Shown: positions 1 to 8,252 of the stretch, piece after piece
Layout of the letters: every line of letters begins with the position of its first letter
Numbering within the stretch: position 1 is the first letter of the stretch
Assembly (NCBI RefSeq): GCF_021789315.1
Contig: NZ_CP084561.1
Coordinates: 1,860,001-1,924,000, forward strand
Direction: 5' to 3'
DNA from: Arthrobacter sp. FW305-BF8
GTDB taxonomy: Bacteria > Actinomycetota > Actinomycetes > Actinomycetales > Micrococcaceae
DNA: 64,000 nt
The notes under the pieces: generated by a model
What the model saw: the letters and a program-made list of their open reading frames with translations, nothing else
Databases searched by the model: none
What the model was told of the DNA's origin: nothing
Program-made: the position numbers and the translations under genes

Positions 1-932
1 TTGCAGAAACAGCCCGGCCCGCCGCCACCACACTGAGCGGACTGCGGTTCTCCAAGGGCCACGGAACAGGCAACGACTTTGTCCTGGTCGCTGATCCCGA
101 GGGCGTGCACGCGATCTCCGCGGAGCAGGTCGCCCAGCTGTGCGACCGCCACCGCGGCATCGGCGGCGATGGACTCATCCGCGCCGTCCCGTCCCGTCTC
201 CTTGACGAGGGCCGCCAGATTCTTGCCGAGAACCCCGACGCCGAGTGGTTCATGGATTACCACAACGGTGACGGTTCCCTGTCAGAGATGTGCGGCAACG
301 GCGTGCGCGTGTTTGTCCACTTCCTCCTGGCCGAAGGCCTGGCTCAGCTGCCGGCCGGCGGCTCACTGACCATCGGCACCCGCGGCGGCGTCAAGACCAT
401 CGTCCGCGCAGGTGACGGCTACGCCGTCGACATGGGCCCCTGGGAGTTCATCTTCCCGGACGAGGCAGCGGCCCGTGCCATGGATTCGCTGGTCACCGCC
501 GAGGGACTCGAGGTGCCGCGGCCGGCGCTGTCCGTCAGCATGGGTAACCCCCACACGGTCGTTGCCCTGGCCGAGCTGTCCGAACTCCGGGAGACCCGGC
601 TCTTTGCCGCCCCGCACGTCGACCCGGCGCCCGCCAATGGCACGAACGTTGAGTTCGTTGTCCCGGCCGAGCCGCTGGTGCACGAGGGTGTGGGCACCGT
701 GACCATGCGGGTCCACGAGCGTGGCGTCGGCGAAACGCAGTCCTGCGGCACCGGTGCGTGCGCCGCGGCGGTGGCCATCCGGCACTGGGCCGGGCAGGGC
801 GCCCCGGACGCCTGGCAGGTGAAGGTGCCGGGCGGCGTCGTGGGCGTGAAGTTCTTCACCGTCGCCGGCGGCCGCGAGCACGTTGAGCTCAGCGGCCCGG
901 CCACGATCGTTGCTACTGGGACGCTTTCCTGA
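1..932 (+). CDS. dapF: Diaminopimelate epimerase (5'-truncated by window edge)
   Basis: Interconverts LL- and meso-diaminopimelate in lysine and cell-wall precursor synthesis in the cytoplasm. The frame is open from nucleotide 3, and the protein begins upstream of the window. Residues encoded from about position 35 read LSGLRFSKGHGTGNDFVL, the usual N-terminus of DapF, so a GTG at 105 is not the true start. Both catalytic cysteines are visible: the first in EMCGNGVR (about 290-310) and the second in ETQSCGTGAC (about 730-760). The stop at 930-932 overlaps the 3' end of the convergent methyltransferase gene by 20 bp. Confidence 0.95.
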   Translation, partial: AETARPAATTLSGLRFSKGHGTGNDFVLVADPEGVHAISAEQVAQLCDRHRGIGGDGLIRAVPSRLLDEGRQILAENPDAEWFMDYHNGDGSLSEMCGNGVRVFVHFLLAEGLAQLPAGGSLTIGTRGGVKTIVRAGDGYAVDMGPWEFIFPDEAAARAMDSLVTAEGLEVPRPALSVSMGNPHTVVALAELSELRETRLFAAPHVDPAPANGTNVEFVVPAEPLVHEGVGTVTMRVHERGVGETQSCGTGACAAAVAIRHWAGQGAPDAWQVKVPGGVVGVKFFTVAGGREHVELSGPATIVATGTLS

Positions 933-1527
933 CCCGCAGGATCCTGAAGGATTTGGACGTGCTTTCCCGCGTCACCGTGAAGGAGCTATCCAAAACCTCC
1001 GCCAGCCAGCGCTGAAGCGTATCCGAGCCCAGGTTCTTCTGCACCACCAGCCACGCCGAACCGCCCGGTGCCAGCCTCGGCAGCCAGAGCAGCAGGAGTG
1101 AGTGCAGCTCATCCTTGCCGATCCGGATCGGCGGATTGGACCAGATGGTGTCGAAGCGGATTTCGGGATCCACGTTCTCGGGCGTGCTGGCCGTGACATT
1201 GTTCAGCCCCAGCAGTCCGGCGTTCCCGTTGGTGAGCGCGATGCATCGTTCATTGACGTCCACGGCGTAGACCTGAGCGTGCGGTGCCCGGAGCGCCATG
1301 GTGAGGGCGATGGGTCCCCACCCGCAGCCGATGTCGAGCAGGTTTCCCTGCGGCGAAGGCGCCGGAACCTCGGCCAGCAGGATGGCTGTGCCCTTGTCGA
1401 TCCCGTCCGGACTGAAGATGCCGGACGAGGTCTGCAGCTTCCGCGTTTCACCGGCCAGTTCCACTGTGAGGGGCTTGCGGGTAAACGGCCCCGCCGGTGA
1501 TGCGCTGAAATAGTGGGCAGACTCCAT
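913..1527 (-). CDS. RsmC-like class I SAM-dependent methyltransferase
   Basis: Probable rRNA guanine-N2 methyltransferase (MTS domain) of 204 residues. The SAM-binding motif LLDIGCGWGPIAL and the catalytic NPPIRIGKDELH motif are both present; NPP[FYWI] is typical of amino-group methylation of a base. The protein equals one half of the duplicated E. coli RsmC, which is the common actinobacterial form. On the minus strand a TAATCT hexamer lies 8 nt before the ATG, so the transcript may be leaderless or nearly so. The gene converges with and overlaps dapF. The exact rRNA target cannot be read from the sequence. Confidence 0.85.
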   Translation of the reverse strand: MESAHYFSASPAGPFTRKPLTVELAGETRKLQTSSGIFSPDGIDKGTAILLAEVPAPSPQGNLLDIGCGWGPIALTMALRAPHAQVYAVDVNERCIALTNGNAGLLGLNNVTASTPENVDPEIRFDTIWSNPPIRIGKDELHSLLLLWLPRLAPGGSAWLVVQKNLGSDTLQRWLAEVLDSSFTVTRESTSKSFRILRVRKASQ

Positions 1528-1595
1528 AACTGGCCAGATTAGTGGGCTGCCCGCCCGATGGGAAACCGGCTGACGGGAAGGCCGCCTGCCCGTTC

Positions 1596-1604
1596 TGGTA
1601 ACAT
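1596..1604 (+). promoter_or_regulatory. Extended -10 promoter of the hflX leader
   Basis: TGGTAACAT reads as an extended -10 element (TGn plus TAACAT at 1599-1604). It ends 7 nt before an ATG at 1612, so transcription would start on or next to that ATG and produce a leaderless leader peptide. No good -35 hexamer is seen, which is acceptable for an extended -10. Confidence 0.45.
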
Positions 1605-1611
1605 TGAAGGC

Positions 1612-1632
1612 ATGTTCCTGATTTTTGAGTAG
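1612..1632 (+). CDS. Putative leaderless hflX leader peptide (6 aa)
   Basis: ATG TTC CTG ATT TTT GAG TAG encodes MFLIFE. It sits directly behind a -10 element and about 185 nt before the hflX start. Its stop codon overlaps the base of a stem-loop (1632-1676). This arrangement resembles antibiotic-sensing upstream ORFs in actinobacteria such as that of whiB7/wblC, where ribosome stalling changes leader folding. There is no direct evidence of translation. Confidence 0.4.
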   Translation: MFLIFE

Positions 1633-1676
1633 CCGGTACTTCTTTTTGCCCGCGGCCTTTAGCCGCCGGCACCGGC
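1632..1676 (+). promoter_or_regulatory. Stem-loop in the hflX leader
   Basis: Outer arms GCCGGT (1632-1637) and ACCGGC (1671-1676) enclose an inner stem GCCCGCGGC/GCCGCCGGC (1648-1670) with one C/C mismatch and a CTTTA loop. It lacks a U tract, so it does not look like a terminator. Ribosomes on the short leader peptide would reach its 5' side. Confidence 0.45.
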
Positions 1677-1817
1677 CAATGGCTCCCCTCCAATGCGACG
1701 CAGGTATTGCCCTTTGCAGGCACAGACCTTCCGCAGGATCGCAGCCCGAACAGCACTCAATCAGACCGCTTCCCGCCGGCCATGCCCGACGTCTGCCGGC
1801 ATTTCAGGAGACCCTCC

Positions 1818-3485
1818 ATGACCCCTCGTAGTCAGCCCAGCGCGAATACCGCTGCCAAGGGCGGCAATCAGCACTATTCTGAAGATGCAGAACCTTCAAA
1901 GGAGACCATGACCAATCAGCAAAATCCCGGATCCGAGCCGGCAGCCCAGGACATGAGTCCTGAGGAGATCCAGGCTGTTATCGACCGGATCCTCGCCAAG
2001 GACGTCCCAGCCAAGAACGCCGCACCTGCCAACGGCAGCCGCGCTGACAGCCAGGGTGTTTTGGGCAAGGCGCAGGCCATCTCGCAGCTTGCGGAAGAGC
2101 ACAGCACATACGACGGCGACCAGCAGGACCTCGAGGAACGCCGGGCACTGCGACGCACGGCCGGGCTGTCCACCGAACTCGAAGACGTCACCGAAGTCGA
2201 ATACCGGCAGTTGCGTCTGGAACGCGTCGTACTCACCGGCCTCTGGACCGAAGGCACGCTAGCCGACGCCGAGAATTCCCTGCGTGAACTCGCCGCCCTG
2301 GCGGAAACTGCGGGCTCGGAAGTCCTCGACGGACTGGTCCAGCGGCGGGCCAAGCCGGACCCCGGCACTTTCCTCGGTTCCGGCAAGGCCCTGGAACTCA
2401 AGGACGTGGTGATGTCCACCGGCGCCGATACCGTCGTTGTGGACGCCGAACTCGCGCCCTCCCAGAGGCGCGGCCTTGAAGACATCGTCAAGGTGAAGGT
2501 CATCGACCGCACGGCCCTCATCCTTGACATCTTCGCCCAGCACGCCAAGAGCCGCGAAGGTAAGGCCCAGGTGGAGCTGGCGCAGCTCGAGTACCTCCTT
2601 CCGCGCCTCCGCGGCTGGGGTGAATCCATGTCCCGCCAGGCCGGTGGCCAGGTGGGCGGCGCCGGCGCCGGCATGGGCTCCCGTGGGCCCGGTGAAACCA
2701 AGATCGAACTGGACCGGCGAAGGATCCGCACCCGGATGGCCAAGCTGCGTCGGGAGATCGCCGCGATGAAGCCTGCACGGGAGACCAAACGGGCCAACCG
2801 CCGTCGTAATGCAGTCCCGTCCGTGGCCATCGCCGGATACACCAACGCCGGCAAGTCCTCGCTGCTGAACCGCCTCACCGATGCCGGAGTCCTGGTCGAG
2901 AACGCCCTGTTCGCCACCCTGGATCCCACCGTCCGCAAGGCAGAGACCGCCGACGGAATGGGGTACACGCTGGCCGACACCGTGGGGTTCGTCCGGTCCC
3001 TTCCCACCCAGTTGGTGGAGGCCTTCCGTTCCACCCTCGAGGAAGTGGCGGATGCAGACCTGATCCTGCACGTCGTGGACGTGTCGCACCCGGACCCAGA
3101 GGGCCAGATCGCCGCCGTCCGGTCGGTGTTCGCCGAGGTGGACGCCCGCAAGGTGCCCGAGATCATCGTTCTGAACAAGGCCGACGCCGCCGACCCGTTT
3201 GTGGTGGAGCGGCTGAAGCAGCGCGAACCGCGGCACGTGGTGGTTTCGGCACGTACGGGGGAGGGCATTGCCGAGCTGCTCGAGGCGATCAGCGAGGCCA
3301 TCCCGCGGCCCAGCGTCAAGATGCAGCTCCTCGTGCCTTACCACCGCGGGGATCTCATCAGCAAGCTGCACGACTCCGATGCGGAGATCCTGAGCCTGGA
3401 GCACGAAGAGGCCGGCACCCGCGCCGTTGTCATGGTCCGGGAAGGCCTCGCGGCTGAACTGGAATCCTTCAGCACCGATGACTGA
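1818..3485 (+). CDS. hflX: GTPase HflX
   Basis: Ribosome-associated GTPase that splits or rescues stalled 70S/100S ribosomes, and is linked to macrolide and heat tolerance in other bacteria. The 555-residue form starts at ATG 1818, chosen because AGGAG (1806-1810) lies 7 nt upstream; an in-frame ATG at 1908 with AAAGGAG only 3 nt away is the alternative (525 aa). Visible hallmarks are the HflX glycine-rich segment GGAGAGMGSRGPGETK, the G1 motif GYTNAGKS, the G3 motif DTVGF and the G4 motif NKAD. The first 90 or so residues are an acidic, low-complexity actinobacterial extension. Its stop overlaps the next gene's start, so the two are translationally coupled. Confidence 0.95.
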   Translation: MTPRSQPSANTAAKGGNQHYSEDAEPSKETMTNQQNPGSEPAAQDMSPEEIQAVIDRILAKDVPAKNAAPANGSRADSQGVLGKAQAISQLAEEHSTYDGDQQDLEERRALRRTAGLSTELEDVTEVEYRQLRLERVVLTGLWTEGTLADAENSLRELAALAETAGSEVLDGLVQRRAKPDPGTFLGSGKALELKDVVMSTGADTVVVDAELAPSQRRGLEDIVKVKVIDRTALILDIFAQHAKSREGKAQVELAQLEYLLPRLRGWGESMSRQAGGQVGGAGAGMGSRGPGETKIELDRRRIRTRMAKLRREIAAMKPARETKRANRRRNAVPSVAIAGYTNAGKSSLLNRLTDAGVLVENALFATLDPTVRKAETADGMGYTLADTVGFVRSLPTQLVEAFRSTLEEVADADLILHVVDVSHPDPEGQIAAVRSVFAEVDARKVPEIIVLNKADAADPFVVERLKQREPRHVVVSARTGEGIAELLEAISEAIPRPSVKMQLLVPYHRGDLISKLHDSDAEILSLEHEEAGTRAVVMVREGLAAELESFSTDD

Positions 3486-5538
3486 CGGGGCGGCAGCCGC
3501 CGGCGCCGCGGCCACGGCCCGAGAGCAGCTCGTACTTGACCTGCTCGACCGCGCCGTGGCCGGCATGGGCGGCCAAAGCCGCAGCGGCCAGCACGAGATG
3601 GCCCGGCAGGTGGCGCGGGCAATCGAAACCGGCGACCACCTGCTGGTGCAGGCCGGCACGGGAACCGGCAAGTCGCTGGCCTACCTGGTCCCGCTCATCG
3701 CGCACTCGCTGGAGAGCAATAAGCCGACCCTCGTCTCCACCGCCACCCTCGCGCTGCAGACCCAGATCGTGGGCCGTGACCTCCCGCGGCTGCTGGAGAG
3801 CCTCAAACCGGCACTCGACCGGCCCGTGAAGGTGGCACTGGTCAAGGGCCGCGCGAACTACGTCTGCAGGCACAAGCTGGAGGGCGGCTTTCCCTCCGAG
3901 GAACCCTCGGAGGGCCAGCTCTTCTCGCTGGGCGAGGACACCAGCGTTCCGCACTTCGCCGCGGCGATGGGCGGTCCCTCGTCGCAGCTCGGCAAGGAGG
4001 TGGTCAGACTCCGGGAATGGGCGGAGCAGACCACCACGGGCGACCGTGACGAGCTCCTTCCCGGCGTCACGGACCGGGCCTGGCGGCAGGTGTCCGTCAC
4101 GTCCATGGAATGCCTCGGCGCGCAGAAATGCCCCCTCGCCGAAGAATGCTTCAGCGAGCTTGCCCGGCACAACGCCACGGAAGCCGACGTCGTGGTGACC
4201 AACCACGCCATGCTGGCCGTCAGCGCCTTCGAGGGCCTGGCGGTGCTGCCTGAGTACGACGTCGTGGTGGTGGATGAGGCCCACGAGCTCCAGGACCGGG
4301 TGACCGGCGCGGTTTCGGGGCAGCTGTCGGTGGCCATGGTCCATGCCGCGGCCTCCGGCGCCCGCAAGCACACCGGGATCACTGTTGACGCGCTCAACAC
4401 AGCGGCAGCAAACCTGGAGGTCGCCCTCGCCGGCGTTCCCAGCGGCTTGCTGCCGAACGGCCTGAACGACGAGCAGCTGGATTGTGTGGACCAGCTTCGT
4501 GAGGCCTGCCGGGCGGCGCTGTCGGACTCCAAGGGGGACAGCAACACAACGGCCGACGGCGGGCGGCAGCTTGCGCGCTCCCGTCTGCTGGTGATTTTGG
4601 AGCTTTGCGAACGTTTGATTGCGGCGCGCGAAAACCGTGAGGTGGTCTGGTTCTCCCGGAACAGCACGTTTGATCCCCAACAGGGATACTCGGCGCCGGA
4701 CGAGACTGCCCCGGCTCTGGTCAACATCGCCCCACTGAGCGTCGCAGGCAGGCTGCGTGAAGGCCTGTTCGCCGGCCATACAGTGGTGCTGACGTCGGCC
4801 ACGCTGGCCATCGGCTCTGCCTTCGAACCCGCCGCAGGCGGACTGGGGCTGGTCGGCGACGGTGCGCCGAGCTGGACCGGCGTCGACGTGGGTTCGCCCT
4901 TCGACTACCCCCGGCAGGGCATCCTCTATGTGGCACGGCACCTGCCGAAACCGGGCCGCGGCACTTCGCCGGAGGCGCTGGACGAACTCGAGTCCCTCAT
5001 CCGCGCCTCCGGCGGGGGAGCGCTCTGCCTGTTCTCCTCACGACGGGCGGCCGAGGAAGCGGCGGACGCCCTGCGCACGCGGCTGGATGTCAGCATTCTC
5101 TGCCAGGGCGAATCCACTATGACGGCACTGGTGAAGCAGTTCGCCGACGAGCCTGATACGTGCCTGTTCGGCACGATGTCCCTGTGGCAGGGCGTCGACG
5201 TGCCGGGCGGATCGTGCCGCCTGGTGGTCATTGACAGGATCCCCTTCCCGCGCCCGGACGACCCCCTGATGACCGCGCGGTCCCGGGCCGTTGCCCAGGC
5301 CGGCGGCAACGGGTTCATGTCCGTGTCCGCCACGCACGCGGCCATCAGGCTGGCCCAGGGGGCAGGACGGCTCATTCGGTCCGCGAACGACAAGGGAGTG
5401 GTGGCAGTGCTGGATTCCCGGCTGTCCACGGAACGCTATGGCGGGTTCCTGCGGGCTGCCCTGCCGCCGTTCTGGCCGACGACCGACAAGAAGACCGCCG
5501 TCGCAGCGCTCGAACGGCTCGCCGGCGCACAGGCGTGA
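3478..5538 (+). CDS. DinG/XPD-type ATP-dependent DNA helicase
   Basis: Superfamily 2 helicase of 686 residues. The ATG at 3478 overlaps the hflX stop (ATGACTGA), so I prefer it to an earlier in-frame ATG. Walker A is QAGTGTGKS (about residue 60), Walker B is VVDEAHEL, and the C-terminal half carries the LFGTMSLWQGVDVPG and AQGAGRLIRS motifs. Four cysteines, one in YVCRHK (about 130) and three in MECLGAQKCPLAEECF, are spaced as in the Fe-S cluster of XPD/DinG. The family unwinds 5'-tailed DNA, R-loops or G-quadruplexes during repair. No SOS box is seen near it, and it probably shares the hflX transcript. Confidence 0.9.
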   Translation: MTDGAAAAGAAATAREQLVLDLLDRAVAGMGGQSRSGQHEMARQVARAIETGDHLLVQAGTGTGKSLAYLVPLIAHSLESNKPTLVSTATLALQTQIVGRDLPRLLESLKPALDRPVKVALVKGRANYVCRHKLEGGFPSEEPSEGQLFSLGEDTSVPHFAAAMGGPSSQLGKEVVRLREWAEQTTTGDRDELLPGVTDRAWRQVSVTSMECLGAQKCPLAEECFSELARHNATEADVVVTNHAMLAVSAFEGLAVLPEYDVVVVDEAHELQDRVTGAVSGQLSVAMVHAAASGARKHTGITVDALNTAAANLEVALAGVPSGLLPNGLNDEQLDCVDQLREACRAALSDSKGDSNTTADGGRQLARSRLLVILELCERLIAARENREVVWFSRNSTFDPQQGYSAPDETAPALVNIAPLSVAGRLREGLFAGHTVVLTSATLAIGSAFEPAAGGLGLVGDGAPSWTGVDVGSPFDYPRQGILYVARHLPKPGRGTSPEALDELESLIRASGGGALCLFSSRRAAEEAADALRTRLDVSILCQGESTMTALVKQFADEPDTCLFGTMSLWQGVDVPGGSCRLVVIDRIPFPRPDDPLMTARSRAVAQAGGNGFMSVSATHAAIRLAQGAGRLIRSANDKGVVAVLDSRLSTERYGGFLRAALPPFWPTTDKKTAVAALERLAGAQA

Positions 5539-5540
5539 AA

Positions 5541-5567
5541 AGCCCCGGGCTATAACAGCCCGGGGCT
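5541..5567. terminator. Bidirectional terminator between helicase gene and lexA
   Basis: AGCCCCGGGCT and AGCCCGGGGCT form an 11-bp perfect stem around a 5-nt loop (TATAAC region). It lies between two convergent genes and has A-rich/T-poor flanks, so it can serve both strands. Confidence 0.8.
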
Positions 5568-5580
5568 AACGTTGCAGCGG

Positions 5581-6327
5581 CTACAGCGAGCGGAGTACGG
5601 ACACCACCTTGCCCATGACGACGGCGTGGTCGCCCAGGATGGGTTCGTACTGCGTGTTCTGCGGAAGCAGCCACGTGTGCCCGTCCCGCTGCCGGAAGGT
5701 CTTGACCGTCGCCTCGTCGTCGAGCAGCGCAGCGACGATGTCGCCGTTGACCGCGTCGCTTTGCCGCCGGACCACCACCCAGTCGCCGTCGCAGATGGCG
5801 GCGTCCACCATGGAGTCCCCTGCGACCTTGAGCATGAACAGTTCGCCGTGGCCCACCAACTGGCGTGGCAGCGGCATCAGGTCCTCCACCATCTGGTCCG
5901 CAAGGACGGGGCCGCCGGCGGCGATGCGGCCGACCAGCGGCACCATTGCGGTGTCCATCGCGCTGGGCAGTTCGGATACGGACGCGCCTGCGGCGCTCAG
6001 GGCCGGGGCCTTGTCAGCGCCGCCGGTTTTTGCCGTCCCTGCATCCAGGGTGAGCGGCATCAGGACCTCCATGGCGCGCGGCCGCTTCGGGTCGCGCCGG
6101 AGGTAGCCAAGCTTTTCCAGCTGCGAGAGCTGGTGGGTCACGCTGGATAGGCTGGCCAGGCCGACGGTGTCGCCGATTTCCCTCATCGACGGCGGGTAGC
6201 CGTTGTCGTTGACCGAGCGCTGGATGGTTTCCAGGATCTTTTTCTGCCGGACGGTGAGTCCCTTGGGGGTCCGCTGAGACCGCGGGCTGCGCTGGGGAGC
6301 CTTGCCGTCAGAGGCCTGTGCTGCCAT
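5581..6327 (-). CDS. lexA: LexA SOS repressor
   Basis: Transcriptional repressor of the SOS regulon that self-cleaves when RecA is activated. The 248-residue product starts at ATG 6327; a TTG 9 nt upstream (6336) is possible because GGAAAGG stands close to it. The N-terminal winged helix (about 24-90) contains SMREIGDTVGLASLSSV. The C-terminal S24 peptidase domain shows the Ala-Gly cleavage site in IAAGGP, the catalytic serine in GDSMVDAAI and the lysine in EATVKTF. A 30-residue Ala/Gly/Ser linker between domains is longer than in E. coli, as in other actinobacteria. SOS boxes upstream imply autoregulation together with the divergent LysM gene. Confidence 0.96.
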   Translation of the reverse strand: MAAQASDGKAPQRSPRSQRTPKGLTVRQKKILETIQRSVNDNGYPPSMREIGDTVGLASLSSVTHQLSQLEKLGYLRRDPKRPRAMEVLMPLTLDAGTAKTGGADKAPALSAAGASVSELPSAMDTAMVPLVGRIAAGGPVLADQMVEDLMPLPRQLVGHGELFMLKVAGDSMVDAAICDGDWVVVRRQSDAVNGDIVAALLDDEATVKTFRQRDGHTWLLPQNTQYEPILGDHAVVMGKVVSVLRSL

Positions 6328-6469
6328 GTTCGCCAACGCCTTTCCGTTCCTCCCGGCCGCGGTAGCTGCAGTGGCCGGGAACTTCCGGCCTGAAAATGTC
6401 AGACCCTGCTGATCAACTGCAGATGTGGTTGTTCTGTGATTTCCAACGTAGGCCAGCCATAGTGCTTTT

Positions 6470-6485
6470 TCAAACATTTGTTCTA
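6470..6485. promoter_or_regulatory. SOS box 1 (LexA operator)
   Basis: TCAAACATTTGTTCTA matches the actinobacterial/Gram-positive SOS box pattern CGAACNNNNGTTCG with one change in each half. It lies between lexA and the LysM gene, about 140 bp upstream of the lexA start. Confidence 0.65.
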
Positions 6486-6537
6486 GCGAGTCTCGACTTA
6501 ATTCGTCGATAGGTGCTAAAACTAGGAAAAGCAAAGT

Positions 6538-6553
6538 TCGAACATGTGTTCTA
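6538..6553. promoter_or_regulatory. SOS box 2 (LexA operator)
   Basis: TCGAACATGTGTTCTA is a near-consensus SOS box with a 4-nt spacer. It lies 83 bp before the LysM gene start, the expected place for control of that gene. Confidence 0.8.
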
Positions 6554-6579
6554 GTGAGGGCCGCTTGGCAGCCCGGTGT

Positions 6580-6596
6580 TCGAACTGTTTGTTCGA
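6580..6596. promoter_or_regulatory. SOS-like inverted repeat with 5-nt spacer
   Basis: TCGAAC-TGTTT-GTTCGA has perfect SOS half-sites, but the spacer is 5 rather than the usual 4 nt. It could be a weaker or third LexA site; in-line spacing with box 2 is 42 bp centre to centre, four helical turns. Confidence 0.4.
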
Positions 6597-6635
6597 ACAC
6601 GAGGCAGCACAACTTGGTCCAGGAGGGCTCACGCC

Positions 6636-7055
6636 ATGTCAGCTTCAACAGCAGCATCAACTTCAACGGCAATGTCCCGTTCGGCCGCAATGCCTTCAAA
6701 GGCAATGTCCAGTTCAATGGCGGCGTCCCGGACGGGGAAGCCACCGCGGCTTCGTCTGACCCGCCGTGGCCGCATTGTCCTGATCGGTCTGCCGCTTGTT
6801 CTGCTGGCTGCCGCTATCCTGTCCCTGACCGGGCTCCTGAACTCCCCGGCCAAGGCTGCAGACAATGCCGGTGGCCTGACGGTTACGCCCACGGTTTCGG
6901 TCACGGTGCAGCCCGGTGAATCACTCTGGGCCATCGCCGGGCAGGTCGACCCGGACCGCGATCCCCGGGACGTGATCGCGGACATCGTCCAGCTCAATAA
7001 CCTCCAGGCCGGCAAAGTCATGCCCGGTCAGCAGCTGTTTGTGCCCAACAAGTAG
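6636..7055 (+). CDS. LysM membrane protein, probable SOS cell-division inhibitor
   Basis: A 139-residue single-pass protein divergent from lexA. A strong AGGAGG (6621-6626) sits 9 nt before ATG 6636. Residues 1-33 are a Met/Ser/Ala/Thr low-complexity stretch, basic residues precede a TM helix at about 47-68, and a LysM fold with VQPGESLWAIAGQ and QQLFVPNK occupies about 88-137. B. subtilis YneA, C. glutamicum DivS and mycobacterial Rv2719c/ChiZ share the same position beside lexA, an SOS box and a LysM domain or division-blocking role, so a checkpoint function is inferred. The sequence shows no hydrolase domain. A perfect hairpin follows the stop. Confidence 0.85.
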   Translation: MSASTAASTSTAMSRSAAMPSKAMSSSMAASRTGKPPRLRLTRRGRIVLIGLPLVLLAAAILSLTGLLNSPAKAADNAGGLTVTPTVSVTVQPGESLWAIAGQVDPDRDPRDVIADIVQLNNLQAGKVMPGQQLFVPNK

Positions 7056-7075
7056 GGGTGATTGGGCGCGGTTTC

Positions 7076-7109
7076 GGCTGGCCGGAACCGTCACAGTTTC
7101 CGGCCAGCC
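7076..7109 (+). terminator. Terminator after the LysM gene
   Basis: GGCTGGCCGGAA (7076-7087) and TTCCGGCCAGCC (7098-7109) form a perfect 12-bp stem with a 10-nt loop, 21 nt after the LysM stop. It separates this gene from the his genes. Confidence 0.8.
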
Positions 7110-7121
7110 CTCCGGGTTACT

Positions 7122-7127
7122 TAAACT
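7122..7127 (+). promoter_or_regulatory. -10 element for leaderless hisC
   Basis: TAAACT ends 6 nt before the GTG start at 7134, and there is no Shine-Dalgarno sequence, so the transcript is predicted to start on the start codon. Confidence 0.5.
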
Positions 7128-7133
7128 GTCCTA

Positions 7134-8252
7134 GTGACTGACCAGCTTGAGCGACTGAACCGACTGCCCCTGCGGACCAACCTGAGGGGGTTGTCCCCCT
7201 ATGGCGCCCCCCAGCTTGATGTTCCGATCCTGCTCAACGTCAACGAGAACACGCATGGCGTGCCCGCCGACGTGCGGGCGGCCATCACGTCGGCCGTATC
7301 CGAGGCCGCCGCCGGGCTCAACCGGTACCCCGATCGCGAATTTACTGAACTCCGGGAAGCCCTGGCTGAATACCTCGGCCACGGGCTGGGCGCGGACAAC
7401 CTCTGGGCGGCCAACGGCTCCAACGAGGTCCTGCAGCAGATCCTCCAGGCGTTTGGCGGCCCGGGCCGGTCACTCCTGAGCTTCCCGCCGACGTACTCCA
7501 TGTACCCGCTGCTCGCCAGCGGCACGGACACCGCCTACATCGCCGGCAGGCGTGCCGACGACTACGGCCTCAGCGCAGAGTCCGCGGCGAACCAGGTGCG
7601 GGAACTCCAGCCAAACATCGTCTTCCTGTGCTCACCCAACAACCCCACCGGCACCGGCCTGGGCCTGGACGTGGTGGAAGCCGTCTATGAGGCTGGCGAG
7701 GCCAGTCAGGCGGTCGTCGTCGTGGACGAGGCCTACCACGAGTTTGCACACGACGGCACGCCCAGCGCCCTCACCCTGCTGCCCGGCCGGGAGCGGCTCA
7801 TCGTCTCCCGGACCATGAGCAAGGCGTTCGCTCTTGCCGGCGCCCGCCTCGGCTACATGGCTGCCGCCCCGGAGGTGACCGACGCCCTCCGGTTGGTGCG
7901 CCTTCCCTACCACCTGTCGGCCGTCACGCAGGCAACCGCCCTCGCGGCGCTGCAGCACCGCGAGGCGCTCATGGCCGATGTCCAAGACATCAAACGGCAG
8001 CGTGACCGGATTGTCGCGGAACTGACGCGGATGGGGCTGCGGCCCGCGGCGTCCGATTCCAACTACGTCTTCTTCGGTGGGCTGGAGAACCCCCATGAGG
8101 TCTGGCAGGGACTGCTGGATGCAGGGGTGCTCGTCCGCGACGTCGGCATCGCCGGCCACCTGAGGGTCACGGCCGGTACTGAGACGGAAACCACAGCCTT
8201 CCTGGAAGCGCTGGAAAGCATCCTGGCCCGGCAGGCCGTACTTCCGGCCTAA
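7134..8252 (+). CDS. hisC: Histidinol-phosphate aminotransferase
   Basis: PLP-dependent class I/II aminotransferase of 372 residues that converts imidazole-acetol phosphate to L-histidinol phosphate. Motifs seen: NVNENTHGVP near the N-terminus (substrate loop), LCSPNNPTG, VVVDEAYHEFA, and the PLP-lysine in SRTMSKAFALAG, followed by ARLGY. The GTG start at 7134 has no ribosome-binding site but a -10 hexamer 6 nt away. It heads the hisC-hisB-hisH-priA group; hisD is not upstream in this window, so the his genes appear to be split or hisD has been moved. Confidence 0.95.
   Translation: MTDQLERLNRLPLRTNLRGLSPYGAPQLDVPILLNVNENTHGVPADVRAAITSAVSEAAAGLNRYPDREFTELREALAEYLGHGLGADNLWAANGSNEVLQQILQAFGGPGRSLLSFPPTYSMYPLLASGTDTAYIAGRRADDYGLSAESAANQVRELQPNIVFLCSPNNPTGTGLGLDVVEAVYEAGEASQAVVVVDEAYHEFAHDGTPSALTLLPGRERLIVSRTMSKAFALAGARLGYMAAAPEVTDALRLVRLPYHLSAVTQATALAALQHREALMADVQDIKRQRDRIVAELTRMGLRPAASDSNYVFFGGLENPHEVWQGLLDAGVLVRDVGIAGHLRVTAGTETETTAFLEALESILARQAVLPA

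Noticed and set aside
3469..4941. Long antisense open frame opposite the DinG-type helicase
   Set aside because: High GC gives long antisense frames; the sense strand has complete helicase motifs and the antisense product has no recognisable domain.
6554..6919. Second frame over the LysM gene start with an Asn/Phe/Gly-rich product
   Set aside because: It looks protein-like only because of repeated short DNA words; the LysM frame has a strong ribosome-binding site, TM helix and LysM domain.
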